Assembly: GCA_963773635.1 (NCBI GenBank)
Contig: CAVZBW010000005.1
Span: forward strand, 2,914,001-2,978,000
Length of the DNA: 64,000 bases
Origin: CAVZBW01 sp963773635
GTDB taxonomy: Bacteria > Actinomycetota > Acidimicrobiia > Acidimicrobiales > RAAP-2
Reading direction: 5' to 3'
This document shows, piece by piece, positions 1 through 8,816 of this stretch. The translations under genes and the position numbers were made by a program. Each line of letters opens with the position of its first letter. Position 1 is the stretch's first letter. The notes beneath the pieces were generated by a model that made no database searches, was not told the DNA's origin, and saw nothing but the letters and a program-made list of their open reading frames with translations.

Positions 1-91
1 GGTTGGTGACCCAGAGCATCTTGGTGTCCGCCTTGGTGTACTGCGCCGGGTCGAGCACGAAGTCGAACACTTCGTCCGGGCTCACGCCCAT
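1..91 (-). CDS. SRPBCC-family protein (N-terminal fragment)
   Basis: The visible N-terminus reads MGVSPDEVFDFVLDPAQYTK, the usual opening helix of START/SRPBCC (polyketide cyclase/dehydrase-like) hydrophobic-ligand-binding proteins. The rest lies beyond the left edge. An in-frame GTG pair just upstream (to position 100) is an alternative start. It lies downstream of the SDR at 245-1066 on the same strand and may be co-transcribed with it. The family is clear from only about 30 residues, so the ligand cannot be judged. Confidence 0.6.
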   Translation of the reverse strand, partial: MGVSPDEVFDFVLDPAQYTKADTKMLWVTN

Positions 92-244
92 GGCCACCAC
101 CGTTCCCTCACCCCGGACCACCCTGGCACCCCCTCGATCTCTTCGGTCTCCGTGATCGAACGACGGGGGTGCGGTGGAGTACCGCTGGCCGACGTACTCG
201 GTCTGTGCATCCGACCTTGACGTCGTGAGCCGAGGGCGGTCTGC

Positions 245-1066
245 TCAACGCGAGTCGCCGTGCCCTACGAAATTGTCCATCGAGGAGTTGATCCCGAAAA
301 GGTCCATCAGGCGGTCGAAGACCCCCACGGGCAGCACGCGCAGCACGGGCAGGAGCCGGACGATGGGTGGCAGCACGAGGGAGCGGCGGTCGCGCTGGAT
401 CGCGTCCACGATCTTTGTCGCGACGTCCCGCTCTCGCAGGATGGGCAGCAGGAGCGGGACCCGGGTTCGCACCCCCCCGAACATGCCCGTGTCCACGTAG
501 TACGGGCACACGACCGTTGTCTTGACCCCCGGGGCGAACTGGCGCAGCTCGGCTCGCAGGGACTCGTCGAAGCCGACGGCTGCGTGCTTGCTGGCCGAAT
601 AGTCCGTCTGGCGCGCCACCCCGACGAGGCCGGCCGCCGACGCCACGGTTACGACGTGGCCGCGGCCGCGCGCCAGCATCGCCGGCAGGAAGGCCTTGGT
701 CACCCAGTACAGGGCCATGGCGTTCACCTCGAAGGTCCGGCGGATCTTCTCGTCGGAGACGTCGAGCAGCCGGGCCCCGCTCACCACTCCCGCGTTGTTC
801 ACGACGATCGCGGGGTCGCCCACCTCGGCCCGGACCCGGTCCGCCGTCTCGTAAACGGCCTCCCGGTTGCTCACGTCGCAGCCGTACCCCCGCGCCCTGC
901 GAGCGCCGAGGGCGGCCAACTCGTCGAGTACCGGAGCGAGGCGTTGCTCGTCGAGATCGAAAAGCAGCGGTATGGCCCCGCGCGACGCCAGCTCGAGTGC
1001 CACGAGGCGGCCGATGCCCGCAGCGGAGCCGGTGACCACGGCGAGTTGACCTTGCAGCTCGGTCAT
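245..1066 (-). CDS. Short-chain dehydrogenase/reductase
   Basis: A 273-aa classical SDR. It has the dinucleotide-binding TGSAAGIG near the N-terminus, the NNAG structural motif, and the catalytic Ser...YSASK set mid-protein. The extra C-terminal tail (RLLPVLRVLPVGVFDRLMDL) is seen in actinobacterial RDH/DHRS-like SDRs acting on lipophilic alcohols or ketones. The ATG at 1066 is chosen because GGAGGAG lies just upstream; the open frame continues further but reads like non-coding sequence. It lies downstream of the aldehyde dehydrogenase with a 25-nt gap, so the two probably oxidise an alcohol and then an aldehyde. The substrate is not predictable. Confidence 0.9.
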   Translation of the reverse strand: MTELQGQLAVVTGSAAGIGRLVALELASRGAIPLLFDLDEQRLAPVLDELAALGARRARGYGCDVSNREAVYETADRVRAEVGDPAIVVNNAGVVSGARLLDVSDEKIRRTFEVNAMALYWVTKAFLPAMLARGRGHVVTVASAAGLVGVARQTDYSASKHAAVGFDESLRAELRQFAPGVKTTVVCPYYVDTGMFGGVRTRVPLLLPILRERDVATKIVDAIQRDRRSLVLPPIVRLLPVLRVLPVGVFDRLMDLFGINSSMDNFVGHGDSR

Positions 1067-1091
1067 GACCGCTCCTCCGACACGGGTGGAT

Positions 1092-2717
1092 CTATCGCAC
1101 GCCGGGCGTCCGACGGAGCAAGCGCAGGGCGCCGACCATGAGCCTGGCCCACAGCCCGGCCGGCATCCCCCGGACTGGTGCGATCGGCAGGAGGCGTTGC
1201 ACCGAGACGGTCTGGGACTCGGTGTACTTGCGGATGCCTTCAGGGCCATGGCGCCGTCCGAGACCGGAGGCTTTCATTCCGCCCATGGGCGCATCGACCG
1301 ATCCCCAGGTTGCGATGTAGCCCTCGTTCACGTTCACCGTGCCCGCCTCAAGTCGCGTCGCCAGGCGGCACCCGGCAGCCGTGTCGCGGGTCCAGATGCT
1401 GAAGTTGAGTCCGAAGTCGCTGTCGTTGGCGCGACGTACGGCCTCTTCCTCGGAGGCGAAGGACGACACCGCGGCGACCGGCCCGAAAGTCTCGCTGCGG
1501 CACAGCATCATGGACTCGGTCACGCCCGAGAGGAGCGTGGGCTCGAAGAAGTACGGCCCGATGTCGGGTCTGGGACGCCCGCCGGCCAGCACGGCCGCGC
1601 CTTTCGCAACGGCGTCCTCGACCTGCTCGCGGACGGTGTCCAGCTGGGAGCGAGAGATGAGCGATCCCATGTCCACGCGGTAGTCGAGCTCGGTCCCGAG
1701 GCGCATTCCCCCGATCCGCTGCACGAGGCGCCGCGTCAGCTCGTCGGCGATGGACTCGTGCACGAAGAGTCGCTCGATGGAGATGCACAGCTGGCCTGCG
1801 TTGGAGAACAGCGCGCGTTCCGCACCTTCGACCGTCCGCTCCAGATCGGCGTCCGGCAGGACGATCATGGCATTCTTGCCGCCGAGCTCCATCGAGGAGC
1901 CGATGAGGCGCCCCGCGGCGCGCTGGGCCACGGTTCGACCGGTCGCGCTGCTGCCCGTGAACATGACGTAGTCCGCACCATCGACGAGGTGTGGCCCGAG
2001 CTGCGTGCCCGATCCGGCCACCACCTGGACGAGGCCGGTCGGGAGCCCGGCCTCGTCCAGCACCCCGGCGCCCCAGAGCGCGGTGAAAGGTGTGGAGCTG
2101 TCGGGCTTCATCACCACGGCGTTGCCTGCGGCGAGAGCCGGCAGAGCGTCGCCGAAGGTGAGCGTAAAGGGGTAGTTCCACGGGGCGATCAGGCCGACGA
2201 CGCCGACCGGGTGGTAGTGCACCGACGTCGCGGTGAGCACCGGGAGGGCGCCCCGCCGCCGCCGCGAGCGCAAGTGACGCTCTGCGGTATTGGCGTAGTA
2301 GCGGGCCACGATGGCGACGTCGAGGACCTCTTCGACCGCGTGGCGGCGCGCCTTTCCCGTCTCGAGCTGGATGAGATCGAGGAGCTCCTCCCGCCGGTCC
2401 AGAAGGAGATCGTGGAAGCGCAGGAGGATCTCTCTCCGCTCGGGGAAGGCGATGTCCTTCCATGCCTCCTGTGCCACCCGCGCACGGTCGAAGGCCACTT
2501 TCACGTCGGCCTCCGTGCTGCGCGGGACCTCGCCCAATGGCTGGGCGGTGAACGGTTGCTCTACCGTGAGGACACCGCCGGATGCGTCGGCGGCGGCGAC
2601 GCGCGTGGCCAGATGCTCGAGATGCGCGCCCGAGATGCGCGACAAGCGAAGCGCTGGCTCGCGTCGTGCATGGACGGGCGAGGCTTCAATCGCATCGATG
2701 TGTCCGACGAACAGCAA
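1092..2717 (-). CDS. gabD2: NAD(P)-dependent aldehyde dehydrogenase, GabD2-like
   Basis: Aldehyde dehydrogenase superfamily, closest by eye to mycobacterial succinate-semialdehyde dehydrogenase GabD2. Landmarks are SPWNYP-like (APWNYPFTLTFGDALPALAAGN), MFTGSSATG, the catalytic-glutamate segment MELGGKN, the catalytic-cysteine segment SNAGQLCISIER and GLGRRHGPEGIRKYTESQ. The frame stays open upstream to 2939 through a tandem repeat, but homology begins near HLEHLATRV. I place the start at TTG 2717, which has AAGG six bases upstream; a later TTG is possible. It is divergent from the CocE-like hydrolase. Probable role is oxidation of a semialdehyde or aliphatic aldehyde to the acid; the exact substrate is uncertain. 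Confidence 0.85.
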   Translation of the reverse strand: MLFVGHIDAIEASPVHARREPALRLSRISGAHLEHLATRVAAADASGGVLTVEQPFTAQPLGEVPRSTEADVKVAFDRARVAQEAWKDIAFPERREILLRFHDLLLDRREELLDLIQLETGKARRHAVEEVLDVAIVARYYANTAERHLRSRRRRGALPVLTATSVHYHPVGVVGLIAPWNYPFTLTFGDALPALAAGNAVVMKPDSSTPFTALWGAGVLDEAGLPTGLVQVVAGSGTQLGPHLVDGADYVMFTGSSATGRTVAQRAAGRLIGSSMELGGKNAMIVLPDADLERTVEGAERALFSNAGQLCISIERLFVHESIADELTRRLVQRIGGMRLGTELDYRVDMGSLISRSQLDTVREQVEDAVAKGAAVLAGGRPRPDIGPYFFEPTLLSGVTESMMLCRSETFGPVAAVSSFASEEEAVRRANDSDFGLNFSIWTRDTAAGCRLATRLEAGTVNVNEGYIATWGSVDAPMGGMKASGLGRRHGPEGIRKYTESQTVSVQRLLPIAPVRGMPAGLWARLMVGALRLLRRTPGVR

Positions 2718-2750
2718 GATACACCTTGCCGGGATGGCCGCGCCTTGGTG

Positions 2751-4535
2751 ATGGCGACGACCGGAACCCGGCGACGCCCCAGGGTCGACGCAGGAGTCGA
2801 CGCAGGAGTCGACGCCGGAGTCGCCGGAGTCCACGCCGGAGTCCACGCCGGAGTCCACGCTGGCAAGGATGCTAGAAAGACCTTCACGACACTCGGGAGC
2901 AGGATCTTCTCGGCGCTGGCCAGGCTGCCACCGGCGCACTACCGCCAGGTGGCTGTCGAGCGCGACCTCGCCGCCGAGATGTCCGACGGGACGGTGCTGC
3001 TGGCCGACCGCTGGGTGCCTGTCTCCAACATCGCGAGCCGCTCGCCGATCGTGCTTCTGCGCTCCCCCTACGGGCGCCGCCAGATCGGCGTCGTCGGCCG
3101 GATCTTCGCAGAGCGCGGCTACCAGGCGGTGATCCAGAGCTGCCGGGGGACCTTCGGATCGGGCGGGGAATTCCTACCCTTCCGCCACGAGCGCGACGAC
3201 GGGCGCGACACCCTGGCGTGGCTCGCCGGCCAGCCCTGGTTCAGCGGGTGGGTCGCCACCTTCGGTCCGAGCTACCTCGGCCTGGTCCAGTGGGCCATCT
3301 GCGAGGACGCACCCGAGTACCTGCGAGCGATCGCCCCCGCCGTCACGGCCGCCAACTTCCGGGACGCCGTCATATACCCGGGGAACGCGCTTGCCCTCGA
3401 GAGCATGCTCTCGTGGGTCAACCAGGTCGAGCACCAGGAGCTCCCACCGCACCGGGTGCTCGCCTCGATGCTGCGTGCCCGTCGAGGGTTGGGTCGCGGC
3501 TATTCCACCTTGCCCCTGCGCGACGCCGATCGCCGTGTCGTCGGCCGGAACGTCGCCTTTTACCAGGAGTGGCTCGTCCACGACGCACCGGGCGATCCGT
3601 GGTGGGACCCGGTCGACTTCCGGGCCGCCCGCTCCAGTGCGCCGCCCGCGACCTTGGTTGCGGGTTGGTACGACATCTTCCTCCCCGCGCAGATCGACGA
3701 CTTCCTCACACTCCGCGCCGCGGGACGCGAGGCCTCCCTCACCATTGGACCGTGGACCCACGGGAGCCCCCGTGGGCTCGGAGCGAGCCTCCGCGAAGCG
3801 CTGGGCTGGTTCGACGATTGCTTCTCCGCCGACGGCGCCCCCCGAGCGCGCAACGCCCCTGCGAGGGTCCGCCTCTACCTCGTCGGCGCCCGGCGGTGGG
3901 TGGAGGTGCCCGACTGGCCACCTCCTGCGACCGTCGTGCGCTGGCATCTGCACGCCGGCGGACGACTCGGTCCCGAGGGGCCGGTAGCGTCGGCGCCCGA
4001 CCGGTTCCGCTACGACCCCGCCGATCCGACGCCCGGCATCGGAGGCCCCACGCTCGACGTGCGCAACGCCGGGCCCAAGGACCAGCGCGGCCGCGAGGAT
4101 CGGACCGACGTCCTCACCTACACCAGCGCGCCGATGACGGAGCCGATGACCGTGGCCGGTCCGCTGTCGGCCGATCTCTATTTCCGCTCGTCGCTCCGCC
4201 ACACGGACCTGATCGTGCGCCTGTGTGTCGTCTCGGCGAAGGGCCGGTCCACCAATCTGAGCGACGGGGTCCTGCGCCTCTCCCCGGACGTCGCCGAGCC
4301 CGATGCCGAGTCGGTGCTACACGTGCGCGTCGCGATGTGGCCGGCAGCCGTGACGTTCGGGCGTGGGGAACGCGTGCGCCTCCAGGTCTCGAGTGGCGCC
4401 CACCCGCTCATCGCACGCAACACCGGGAGCGGCGAGCCGCTGGCCTCGGCGACCCCCCTGTTCGTCGCCGAACAGGAGGTGTTCCACGATCCCGCGAGGC
4501 CTTCCGCGATCGACCTGCCAGTCAGCTCGATCTGA
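2751..4535 (+). CDS. CocE/NonD-family alpha/beta hydrolase (X-Pro dipeptidyl-peptidase-like)
   Basis: About 594 aa. Homology starts at RQVAVERDLAAEMSDGTVLLADRW, the standard CocE/NonD opening. The nucleophile elbow is GPSYLG, the acid region GWYDIFLPAQIDDF and the His region TIGPWTHGSP. A C-terminal jelly-roll domain follows (PMTVAGPLSADLYFRSS onward). Known members cleave acyl esters or X-Pro peptides. The ATG at 2751 (GTG at 2748 alternative) is the last conventional start before the domain, so the first 45 or so residues include a repeat-encoded VDAG/VHAG stretch absent from typical members. No strong ribosome-binding site is seen. Substrate unknown; an ester from the neighbouring oxidative genes is plausible. 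Confidence 0.85.
   Translation: MATTGTRRRPRVDAGVDAGVDAGVAGVHAGVHAGVHAGKDARKTFTTLGSRIFSALARLPPAHYRQVAVERDLAAEMSDGTVLLADRWVPVSNIASRSPIVLLRSPYGRRQIGVVGRIFAERGYQAVIQSCRGTFGSGGEFLPFRHERDDGRDTLAWLAGQPWFSGWVATFGPSYLGLVQWAICEDAPEYLRAIAPAVTAANFRDAVIYPGNALALESMLSWVNQVEHQELPPHRVLASMLRARRGLGRGYSTLPLRDADRRVVGRNVAFYQEWLVHDAPGDPWWDPVDFRAARSSAPPATLVAGWYDIFLPAQIDDFLTLRAAGREASLTIGPWTHGSPRGLGASLREALGWFDDCFSADGAPRARNAPARVRLYLVGARRWVEVPDWPPPATVVRWHLHAGGRLGPEGPVASAPDRFRYDPADPTPGIGGPTLDVRNAGPKDQRGREDRTDVLTYTSAPMTEPMTVAGPLSADLYFRSSLRHTDLIVRLCVVSAKGRSTNLSDGVLRLSPDVAEPDAESVLHVRVAMWPAAVTFGRGERVRLQVSSGAHPLIARNTGSGEPLASATPLFVAEQEVFHDPARPSAIDLPVSSI
2784..2864 (+). repeat. 12-bp tandem minisatellite
   Basis: Seven units of GTCGACGCAGGA-type sequence (variants GTCGACGCCGGA and GTCCACGCCGGA, one 9-bp unit). 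In-frame with the CocE-like gene it encodes VDAG/VHAG repeats. On the other strand the frame is also open (SGVDSGVDSG), upstream of the aldehyde dehydrogenase. Because unit length is a multiple of 3, copy-number change would not shift either frame. Confidence 0.9.
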
Positions 4536-4574
4536 GCCCGCACCTCGCTCGAGTTCGGATGGGCAGCTACTGGA

Positions 4575-4985
4575 TCAGGCCGCAGCGGCGATGGGGATGT
4601 AGTTCCAGTGGGTCGAATAGCCGAATAGCCGGGCACCTTGCGTCTGGAGCCATCGCGCGAGCTGGGGTGCGCGCCGGTCGCTGACCTTGATAGCGAGGAC
4701 CATTGCACCATCGAATAGGGCGGCACAGAGGCTCTCTTCGTATTCTCGATCGTTGGTATATCCCCGCTGCACGGTCATTACGGCACGCGACCAAAGGCTC
4801 ATCGTGCGAAGACGAGGATTGATGCACCGCATGCCGGCCTCGCCCTGAAAGACCCAGATCTCGTCTTGCTTGATGGAGAATTCCTGTGACACACGTTGGA
4901 GGCAACGTGTCCCTTCGTGGGGATGATCGAAAACGGCAAAGAGCCGGTGACGAGGCGGGATCAGAAGCTTGACGCTGTTGAGCAT
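4575..4985 (-). CDS. Conserved hypothetical protein, possible stress-protein-like fold
   Basis: A 136-aa soluble protein without signal peptide or membrane segment. The N-terminal part (LFAVFDHPHEGTRCLQRV, then DEIWVFQGEAGMRCI) has the alternating strand-helix pattern of small general-stress-protein-17M-like domains, in which a strand plus aligned helix is followed by a GEEG-type loop. That assignment is an inference from pattern only. It stands alone between the convergent hydrolase and the divergent alcohol dehydrogenase, with no obvious operon partner. Its GC content is visibly lower than its neighbours. Confidence 0.6.
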   Translation of the reverse strand: MLNSVKLLIPPRHRLFAVFDHPHEGTRCLQRVSQEFSIKQDEIWVFQGEAGMRCINPRLRTMSLWSRAVMTVQRGYTNDREYEESLCAALFDGAMVLAIKVSDRRAPQLARWLQTQGARLFGYSTHWNYIPIAAAA

Positions 4986-5234
4986 CTCGGACCACTGAGG
5001 ATTGTCGTTGGCTGCTCGGATCGATTTTCACCTAGAGGGATCTTCGGCACCAGCATAGTTGCAGGGGCGACACGACCCGGCGGGCGCCGGGAGACCCAGA
5101 GGCGGGGCCGCCGGCCGAGCAACTGTCGTCGTCCAAGACGAAAACACCCCCGTGCCGCTACGTTGTGCTGATGGATCGATGATCGCTCTTCCGGGTTGGT
5201 CGTGGATCCTTTGCAAGTCGTGGGATGGGGACCA

Positions 5235-6164
5235 ATGAGAGCAGTACGAAACGCGCCGCCCACCGTTGAGGTCATCGAGGTGGACGAACCCGACGGGGAG
5301 GGCGAGCTTGTCCGGGTGGCGGCGGCGGGCATCTGCGCTTCAGACCTCAACTACCTCCGATGGGGGAGCACGCAGATCGCCGGCCACGAGATGGCCGGCA
5401 CCTTGTCGGACGGGACCGCCGTCGCAGTGGAGGCGATCTTCGGCTGCGGTGCCTGTGCGCAGTGCGAACAAGGCAATTACAACCACTGCGAGCGCGGTGT
5501 TCGAGGCCTCGGCATGACCGACCCTGGGGCAATGTGTGAATGGTTCCGAGCGCCCAGGCACGCCCTCGTACCGCTACCCACCGGGCTCAACGTCAACGAT
5601 GCCTGTCTCGTTGAACCCGCATCCGTAGCACTGCACGCTTGCCATATGGGTGAGATCGGTCCACATACTCGGGTGGCCATCGTCGGTGGTGGCGCCATCG
5701 GAATCCTTGCGGCCGCCTCGGCGCAGGCGCTCGGTGCCGCGGAGGTCGCAGTCCAAGCTCGTCATCGCCATCAGCATGAGGCCTGCGAACGTATCGGAGT
5801 TGCCGCACCGAGCGATGGGTATGACGTCGTCGTCGAGACTGCCGGCAGTCAGAGCGGCATCGACCGCGCTCTGGGTCTCGTCCGCCCACGTGGGACCGTG
5901 GTGCATCTCGGTTATTTCGGCGATCTCCGGTGGCCGATGCAGGAGGCGTTCACGAAGGAAGTCGCCTTGAGGCCCTCCCTGGGCTATTGCGCCCACGAGG
6001 GCCGTCGGGAGTTCGCCCAGGCGGCGGATTTGCTCGCCGCCCGACCGGAGTTGTCCCATATGGTCATCACTCAGCGATTCTCGATCGATGATGCACCAGC
6101 GGCGTTTCGACGCGCTCAGGACCGATCCAAGGGTGTGTTGCGGGTAGTTGTCGAGCCCTGGTGA
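5235..6164 (+). CDS. Zinc-dependent medium-chain alcohol dehydrogenase
   Basis: A 309-aa MDR-family dehydrogenase. It keeps the catalytic-zinc region (GICASDLNYL, GHEMAG), the four-cysteine structural-zinc lobe (CGACAQCEQGNYNHC) and a Rossmann fold (VAIVGGGAIGILAA). It is somewhat shorter than the usual 340-350 aa. The ATG at 5235 is preferred to an earlier GTG because the protein family begins at MRAV and GGGG precedes it. The VOC-protein gene follows at once (its earliest start overlaps the stop), so they form an operon. It probably oxidises a secondary alcohol or sorbitol-like substrate with NAD(P); the substrate is not predictable. Confidence 0.88.
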   Translation: MRAVRNAPPTVEVIEVDEPDGEGELVRVAAAGICASDLNYLRWGSTQIAGHEMAGTLSDGTAVAVEAIFGCGACAQCEQGNYNHCERGVRGLGMTDPGAMCEWFRAPRHALVPLPTGLNVNDACLVEPASVALHACHMGEIGPHTRVAIVGGGAIGILAAASAQALGAAEVAVQARHRHQHEACERIGVAAPSDGYDVVVETAGSQSGIDRALGLVRPRGTVVHLGYFGDLRWPMQEAFTKEVALRPSLGYCAHEGRREFAQAADLLAARPELSHMVITQRFSIDDAPAAFRRAQDRSKGVLRVVVEPW

Positions 6165-6193
6165 CAGCACGACCAAACGAAGAGGTGCACCGG

Positions 6194-6646
6194 ATGCACG
6201 CCAGTGACCAGTACCACGTCGGGATCGTGCTCAGCGACCTCGACGCCGGCAAGGCGCAGCTCAGCGAGCTGTTCGGCTACGTATGGGCGGCCGACATTCG
6301 GGGTGTCGTGACGGTGCGGTTCGGCTCGACCTCGGCTGACATTGATCTCCGCTTGGTGTACTCCGTATCGACGCCGCGCCTCGAGCTGGTCCAGCGGGTA
6401 CCGGGGACGGTGTGGGAGCCAGCCGCCGGTTCGGGCGTCCACCACATCGGGTATTGGTCCGACGACGTTGCCGCCGACGCCGCCAAGCTCGAGTCGAGCG
6501 GACTCGCACACGAAGCGTCAGGGGTTGGGCCCGGGGGCCAGGCCATGTGGGCCTATCACCGCGGTTCTTCCGGACCGCGCATCGAGCTCGTCTCGCGCGC
6601 CCTCGAGCCGATGTTGGCCAATCTCTGGACTCTTCCGAGCTCCTGA
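6194..6646 (+). CDS. VOC-superfamily (glyoxalase/dioxygenase-fold) protein
   Basis: A 150-aa protein with a vicinal-oxygen-chelate beta-alpha-beta pattern: it opens HVGIVLSDLDAGKAQLSELFGY and later has VHHIGYWSDDV and GPRIELVSR. This is the metal-site spacing of methylmalonyl-CoA epimerase and glyoxalase-like proteins (His near the start, His in the VHHIGYW strand, Glu in the last strand). ATG 6194 has AGAGG eight bases upstream; GTG 6161 overlaps the upstream stop and is the alternative. It sits in an operon with the alcohol dehydrogenase. A role as epimerase, isomerase or lyase in the same pathway is inference. Confidence 0.82.
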   Translation: MHASDQYHVGIVLSDLDAGKAQLSELFGYVWAADIRGVVTVRFGSTSADIDLRLVYSVSTPRLELVQRVPGTVWEPAAGSGVHHIGYWSDDVAADAAKLESSGLAHEASGVGPGGQAMWAYHRGSSGPRIELVSRALEPMLANLWTLPSS

Positions 6647-6674
6647 CGGTCGTCCACTCTTCACCGCCCCTGGC

Positions 6675-7580
6675 TCAAGCCCCGTAGCAGCGTCGAGCGG
6701 TCCTGTGGAACAACAGGGCTCGTTCGTGCTCGGAGTACGCCGAGAAGATCTCGTCGTAGGCGGCGTAGAGGTTGGTGAAGCCCGACCGCAAGCGCTCGAT
6801 GGGAAGGTCCGACCCGAGCATGCATCGCTCCGGGCCGAAGGTCTCGGTCACTTCGAGCAGCCAGGGTCGTACCTCGGCAACGGTCCAATTTCCGAAGATC
6901 GTCCCCAGGGCATCGATCCGTGTGGCGATGCTCGGGATGGCAGCAACTGGGGCGAGGCGCTCCAAATGCCCGGCTCGACCACCATCGCTCAGGTCGATGG
7001 GCCAGCCGAAGTGGTCGACGACCACCTGGAGATCGGGAAACTGCTGGGCGATCCGGACCACGACGTCCAACCGGTCGGCCGAGACCTCGATCGTGGCAAC
7101 CAGACCTTCCTTGGCAAGCAGCCGCAAGTTGCTCCGGACAAGCGGATCCTCGAGGAAGTCCTCGCCGCCGAGACCTCCCATCGACATCCCCTCGACGAGG
7201 CGCATCCGCACGCTCCGTACGAGACGGACTCTCCGGCACGCTTGGATGAGCTCCACGAACCCGGTCGATGCGGGATCACCCAAGGTCACCATTCCGATGA
7301 CCGGTGGGGGGGCCTCCTGCTGTCGGACAACCCAGTCGACGGCGGCGATCGGATCGGCCGCTCCGGCATCCGACCACACCACGCCGGCGAGGTGGTGGCC
7401 TTCGGTCTCCTGTCGGTAGTCCGCGAGCGTGTAGGTGTCGGGCAGGCTGTCGTAGTCCCCCAGCATGTCGCGCACCATGGAGCGGTCCGACAACCAGAAC
7501 ACCGGATTGCTCGCCTGGTCCCAGAGGTGCACGTTGCAGTCGATGATCGGTCCGAGGCTTGATCCGGTGGCAAGGTCCAC
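6675..7580 (-). CDS. Amidohydrolase-2 family metal-dependent hydrolase
   Basis: A 301-aa TIM-barrel amidohydrolase of the lactonase/decarboxylase type. It shows the N-terminal metal motif IIDCNVHLWD, a mid-barrel VVDHFGWP and the C-terminal catalytic-Asp motif CMLGSDLPIERL. Relatives are 2-pyrone-4,6-dicarboxylate and fuconolactone hydrolases; the first motif here is DCNVH rather than DxHxH, so the metal site may be reduced. The start is GTG at 7580. It is divergent from the acyl-CoA dehydrogenase gene and convergent with the VOC-protein gene. Likely hydrolyses a lactone or cyclic intermediate; substrate unknown. Confidence 0.82.
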   Translation of the reverse strand: MDLATGSSLGPIIDCNVHLWDQASNPVFWLSDRSMVRDMLGDYDSLPDTYTLADYRQETEGHHLAGVVWSDAGAADPIAAVDWVVRQQEAPPPVIGMVTLGDPASTGFVELIQACRRVRLVRSVRMRLVEGMSMGGLGGEDFLEDPLVRSNLRLLAKEGLVATIEVSADRLDVVVRIAQQFPDLQVVVDHFGWPIDLSDGGRAGHLERLAPVAAIPSIATRIDALGTIFGNWTVAEVRPWLLEVTETFGPERCMLGSDLPIERLRSGFTNLYAAYDEIFSAYSEHERALLFHRTARRCYGA

Positions 7581-7700
7581 GCAAGGGAGCGTACCGAGCG
7601 ACAGCTACCGCCGATGTCGGTATCTTCGGGGTGCTGTAGAGCAAATGATCTGAAACCGGGCAGGTTGCGCCTGCAACGCGAGCGAACCGGCGAGGCAGCC

Positions 7701-8738
7701 TTGGACGACGAGATCGACCAGATGCGGGCGGCACTCCGCGGCGCCCTCGGAGCCCGCAACGAGGCACTGCCGTCGATCGACCCGCAATGGCGCCGCGGAT
7801 GGAACGAGCTCTCCGCGATCGGTCTCGTCGCGTTGTGCGTACCCGAGGACAGAGGCGGTATGGGCCTCCACGTCGAGGCGGCGGTCGCGGGCGCGCTCGA
7901 GCTCGGTGCGGCGCTCCACGGCGCTCCCTTTGCGGGGTTGACGGCGAGCGCCTACGCCCTCTCGAGGGTCGACGACCCCGTCGCCCTCGAGGTGCTCGCC
8001 GGGATCCTCTCCGGTGACCGGCTCTGCGCGTTCGGCAGCCTCGAGGACGGGTCCGGCATTGCCGGCATCGTGGACGGGTCCGGCATCGCCCGCCTCGTGG
8101 ACGGGGGCCCGGAGGTCGATTCGCTCGTCCTCCTCGATCCCTCGCGAGAGGAGCTCCTGCTCGTCCCCGATGCGTCGGGATGGACGGCCGGCCCGTCGGG
8201 GCCCACCTTCGACGTGAGTCGCACCCATGGCGACGTCATCGTCGACGTCGCCTCCGGTCGATGGATCGGGGATGGGGTGACGGCCCGCGACCTCTACGGC
8301 CTGATCCTGTCGGCCGATGCGCTGGGGGGAGTGCAGCGCATGCTGGACCGCACCGTCGCCTACGCCCGTCAACGTCAGGCATTTGGCGGCACGATCGGCG
8401 GGTTTCAGGCGGTGCAGCACCGCCTCGTCGATCACACCGTGCGGGCGCGGGGCATGTTGCTCGTCGTCGCCGAGGCCGCCCGGTTGATCTCAGCGGGGTC
8501 CACCGATGCCGCACGCTTCGTCGCCCTGGCGGAGGTGGCCGCCAGCTCGGGCGCGGTGCACATCCTCCACGATCTCGTGCAGCTGACCGGGGCCATCGGC
8601 TTCACCTGGGAGTACGGCCTGCACCTCTACGAGCGCCGCGCCCATCAGGACGCCCGGTTGGCCGCCAATCCCCGTGCGTCGATCCGCCGCATTGCCGGCA
8701 TCGAGGGATGGTCGGGCGCGGGGTCGGGACGGCGGTAG
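7701..8738 (+). CDS. Acyl-CoA dehydrogenase family protein (short form)
   Basis: About 345 aa, acyl-CoA dehydrogenase fold. The N-terminal helical part has ELSAIGLVALCVPEDRGGMG, followed by the C-terminal four-helix bundle (YARQRQAFGGTIGGFQAVQHRLVD and QLTGAIGFTWEYGLHLYERRA). Short members like this often form heteromeric enzymes with a second ACAD, as in actinobacterial steroid side-chain degradation. TTG 7701 is preferred because the domain begins at LDDEIDQMR and GAGG precedes it; ATG 7614 would add 29 residues of unlike composition. It is convergent with a second short ACAD at 8817-9800, a likely partner. Confidence 0.85.
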   Translation: MDDEIDQMRAALRGALGARNEALPSIDPQWRRGWNELSAIGLVALCVPEDRGGMGLHVEAAVAGALELGAALHGAPFAGLTASAYALSRVDDPVALEVLAGILSGDRLCAFGSLEDGSGIAGIVDGSGIARLVDGGPEVDSLVLLDPSREELLLVPDASGWTAGPSGPTFDVSRTHGDVIVDVASGRWIGDGVTARDLYGLILSADALGGVQRMLDRTVAYARQRQAFGGTIGGFQAVQHRLVDHTVRARGMLLVVAEAARLISAGSTDAARFVALAEVAASSGAVHILHDLVQLTGAIGFTWEYGLHLYERRAHQDARLAANPRASIRRIAGIEGWSGAGSGRR

Positions 8739-8816
8739 CCCGAGGATCGGGGGTGGCGACGAGGTTGCGCCGGACCTGAGAGGTGCCGCTCATGCGAAGC
8801 GCCCCCTCCCGGGGAG

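Noticed and set aside
1065..2750. Plus-strand upstream extension of the CocE-like frame
   Set aside because: It is the shadow of the GabD2-like gene on the other strand; homology starts only near 2940.
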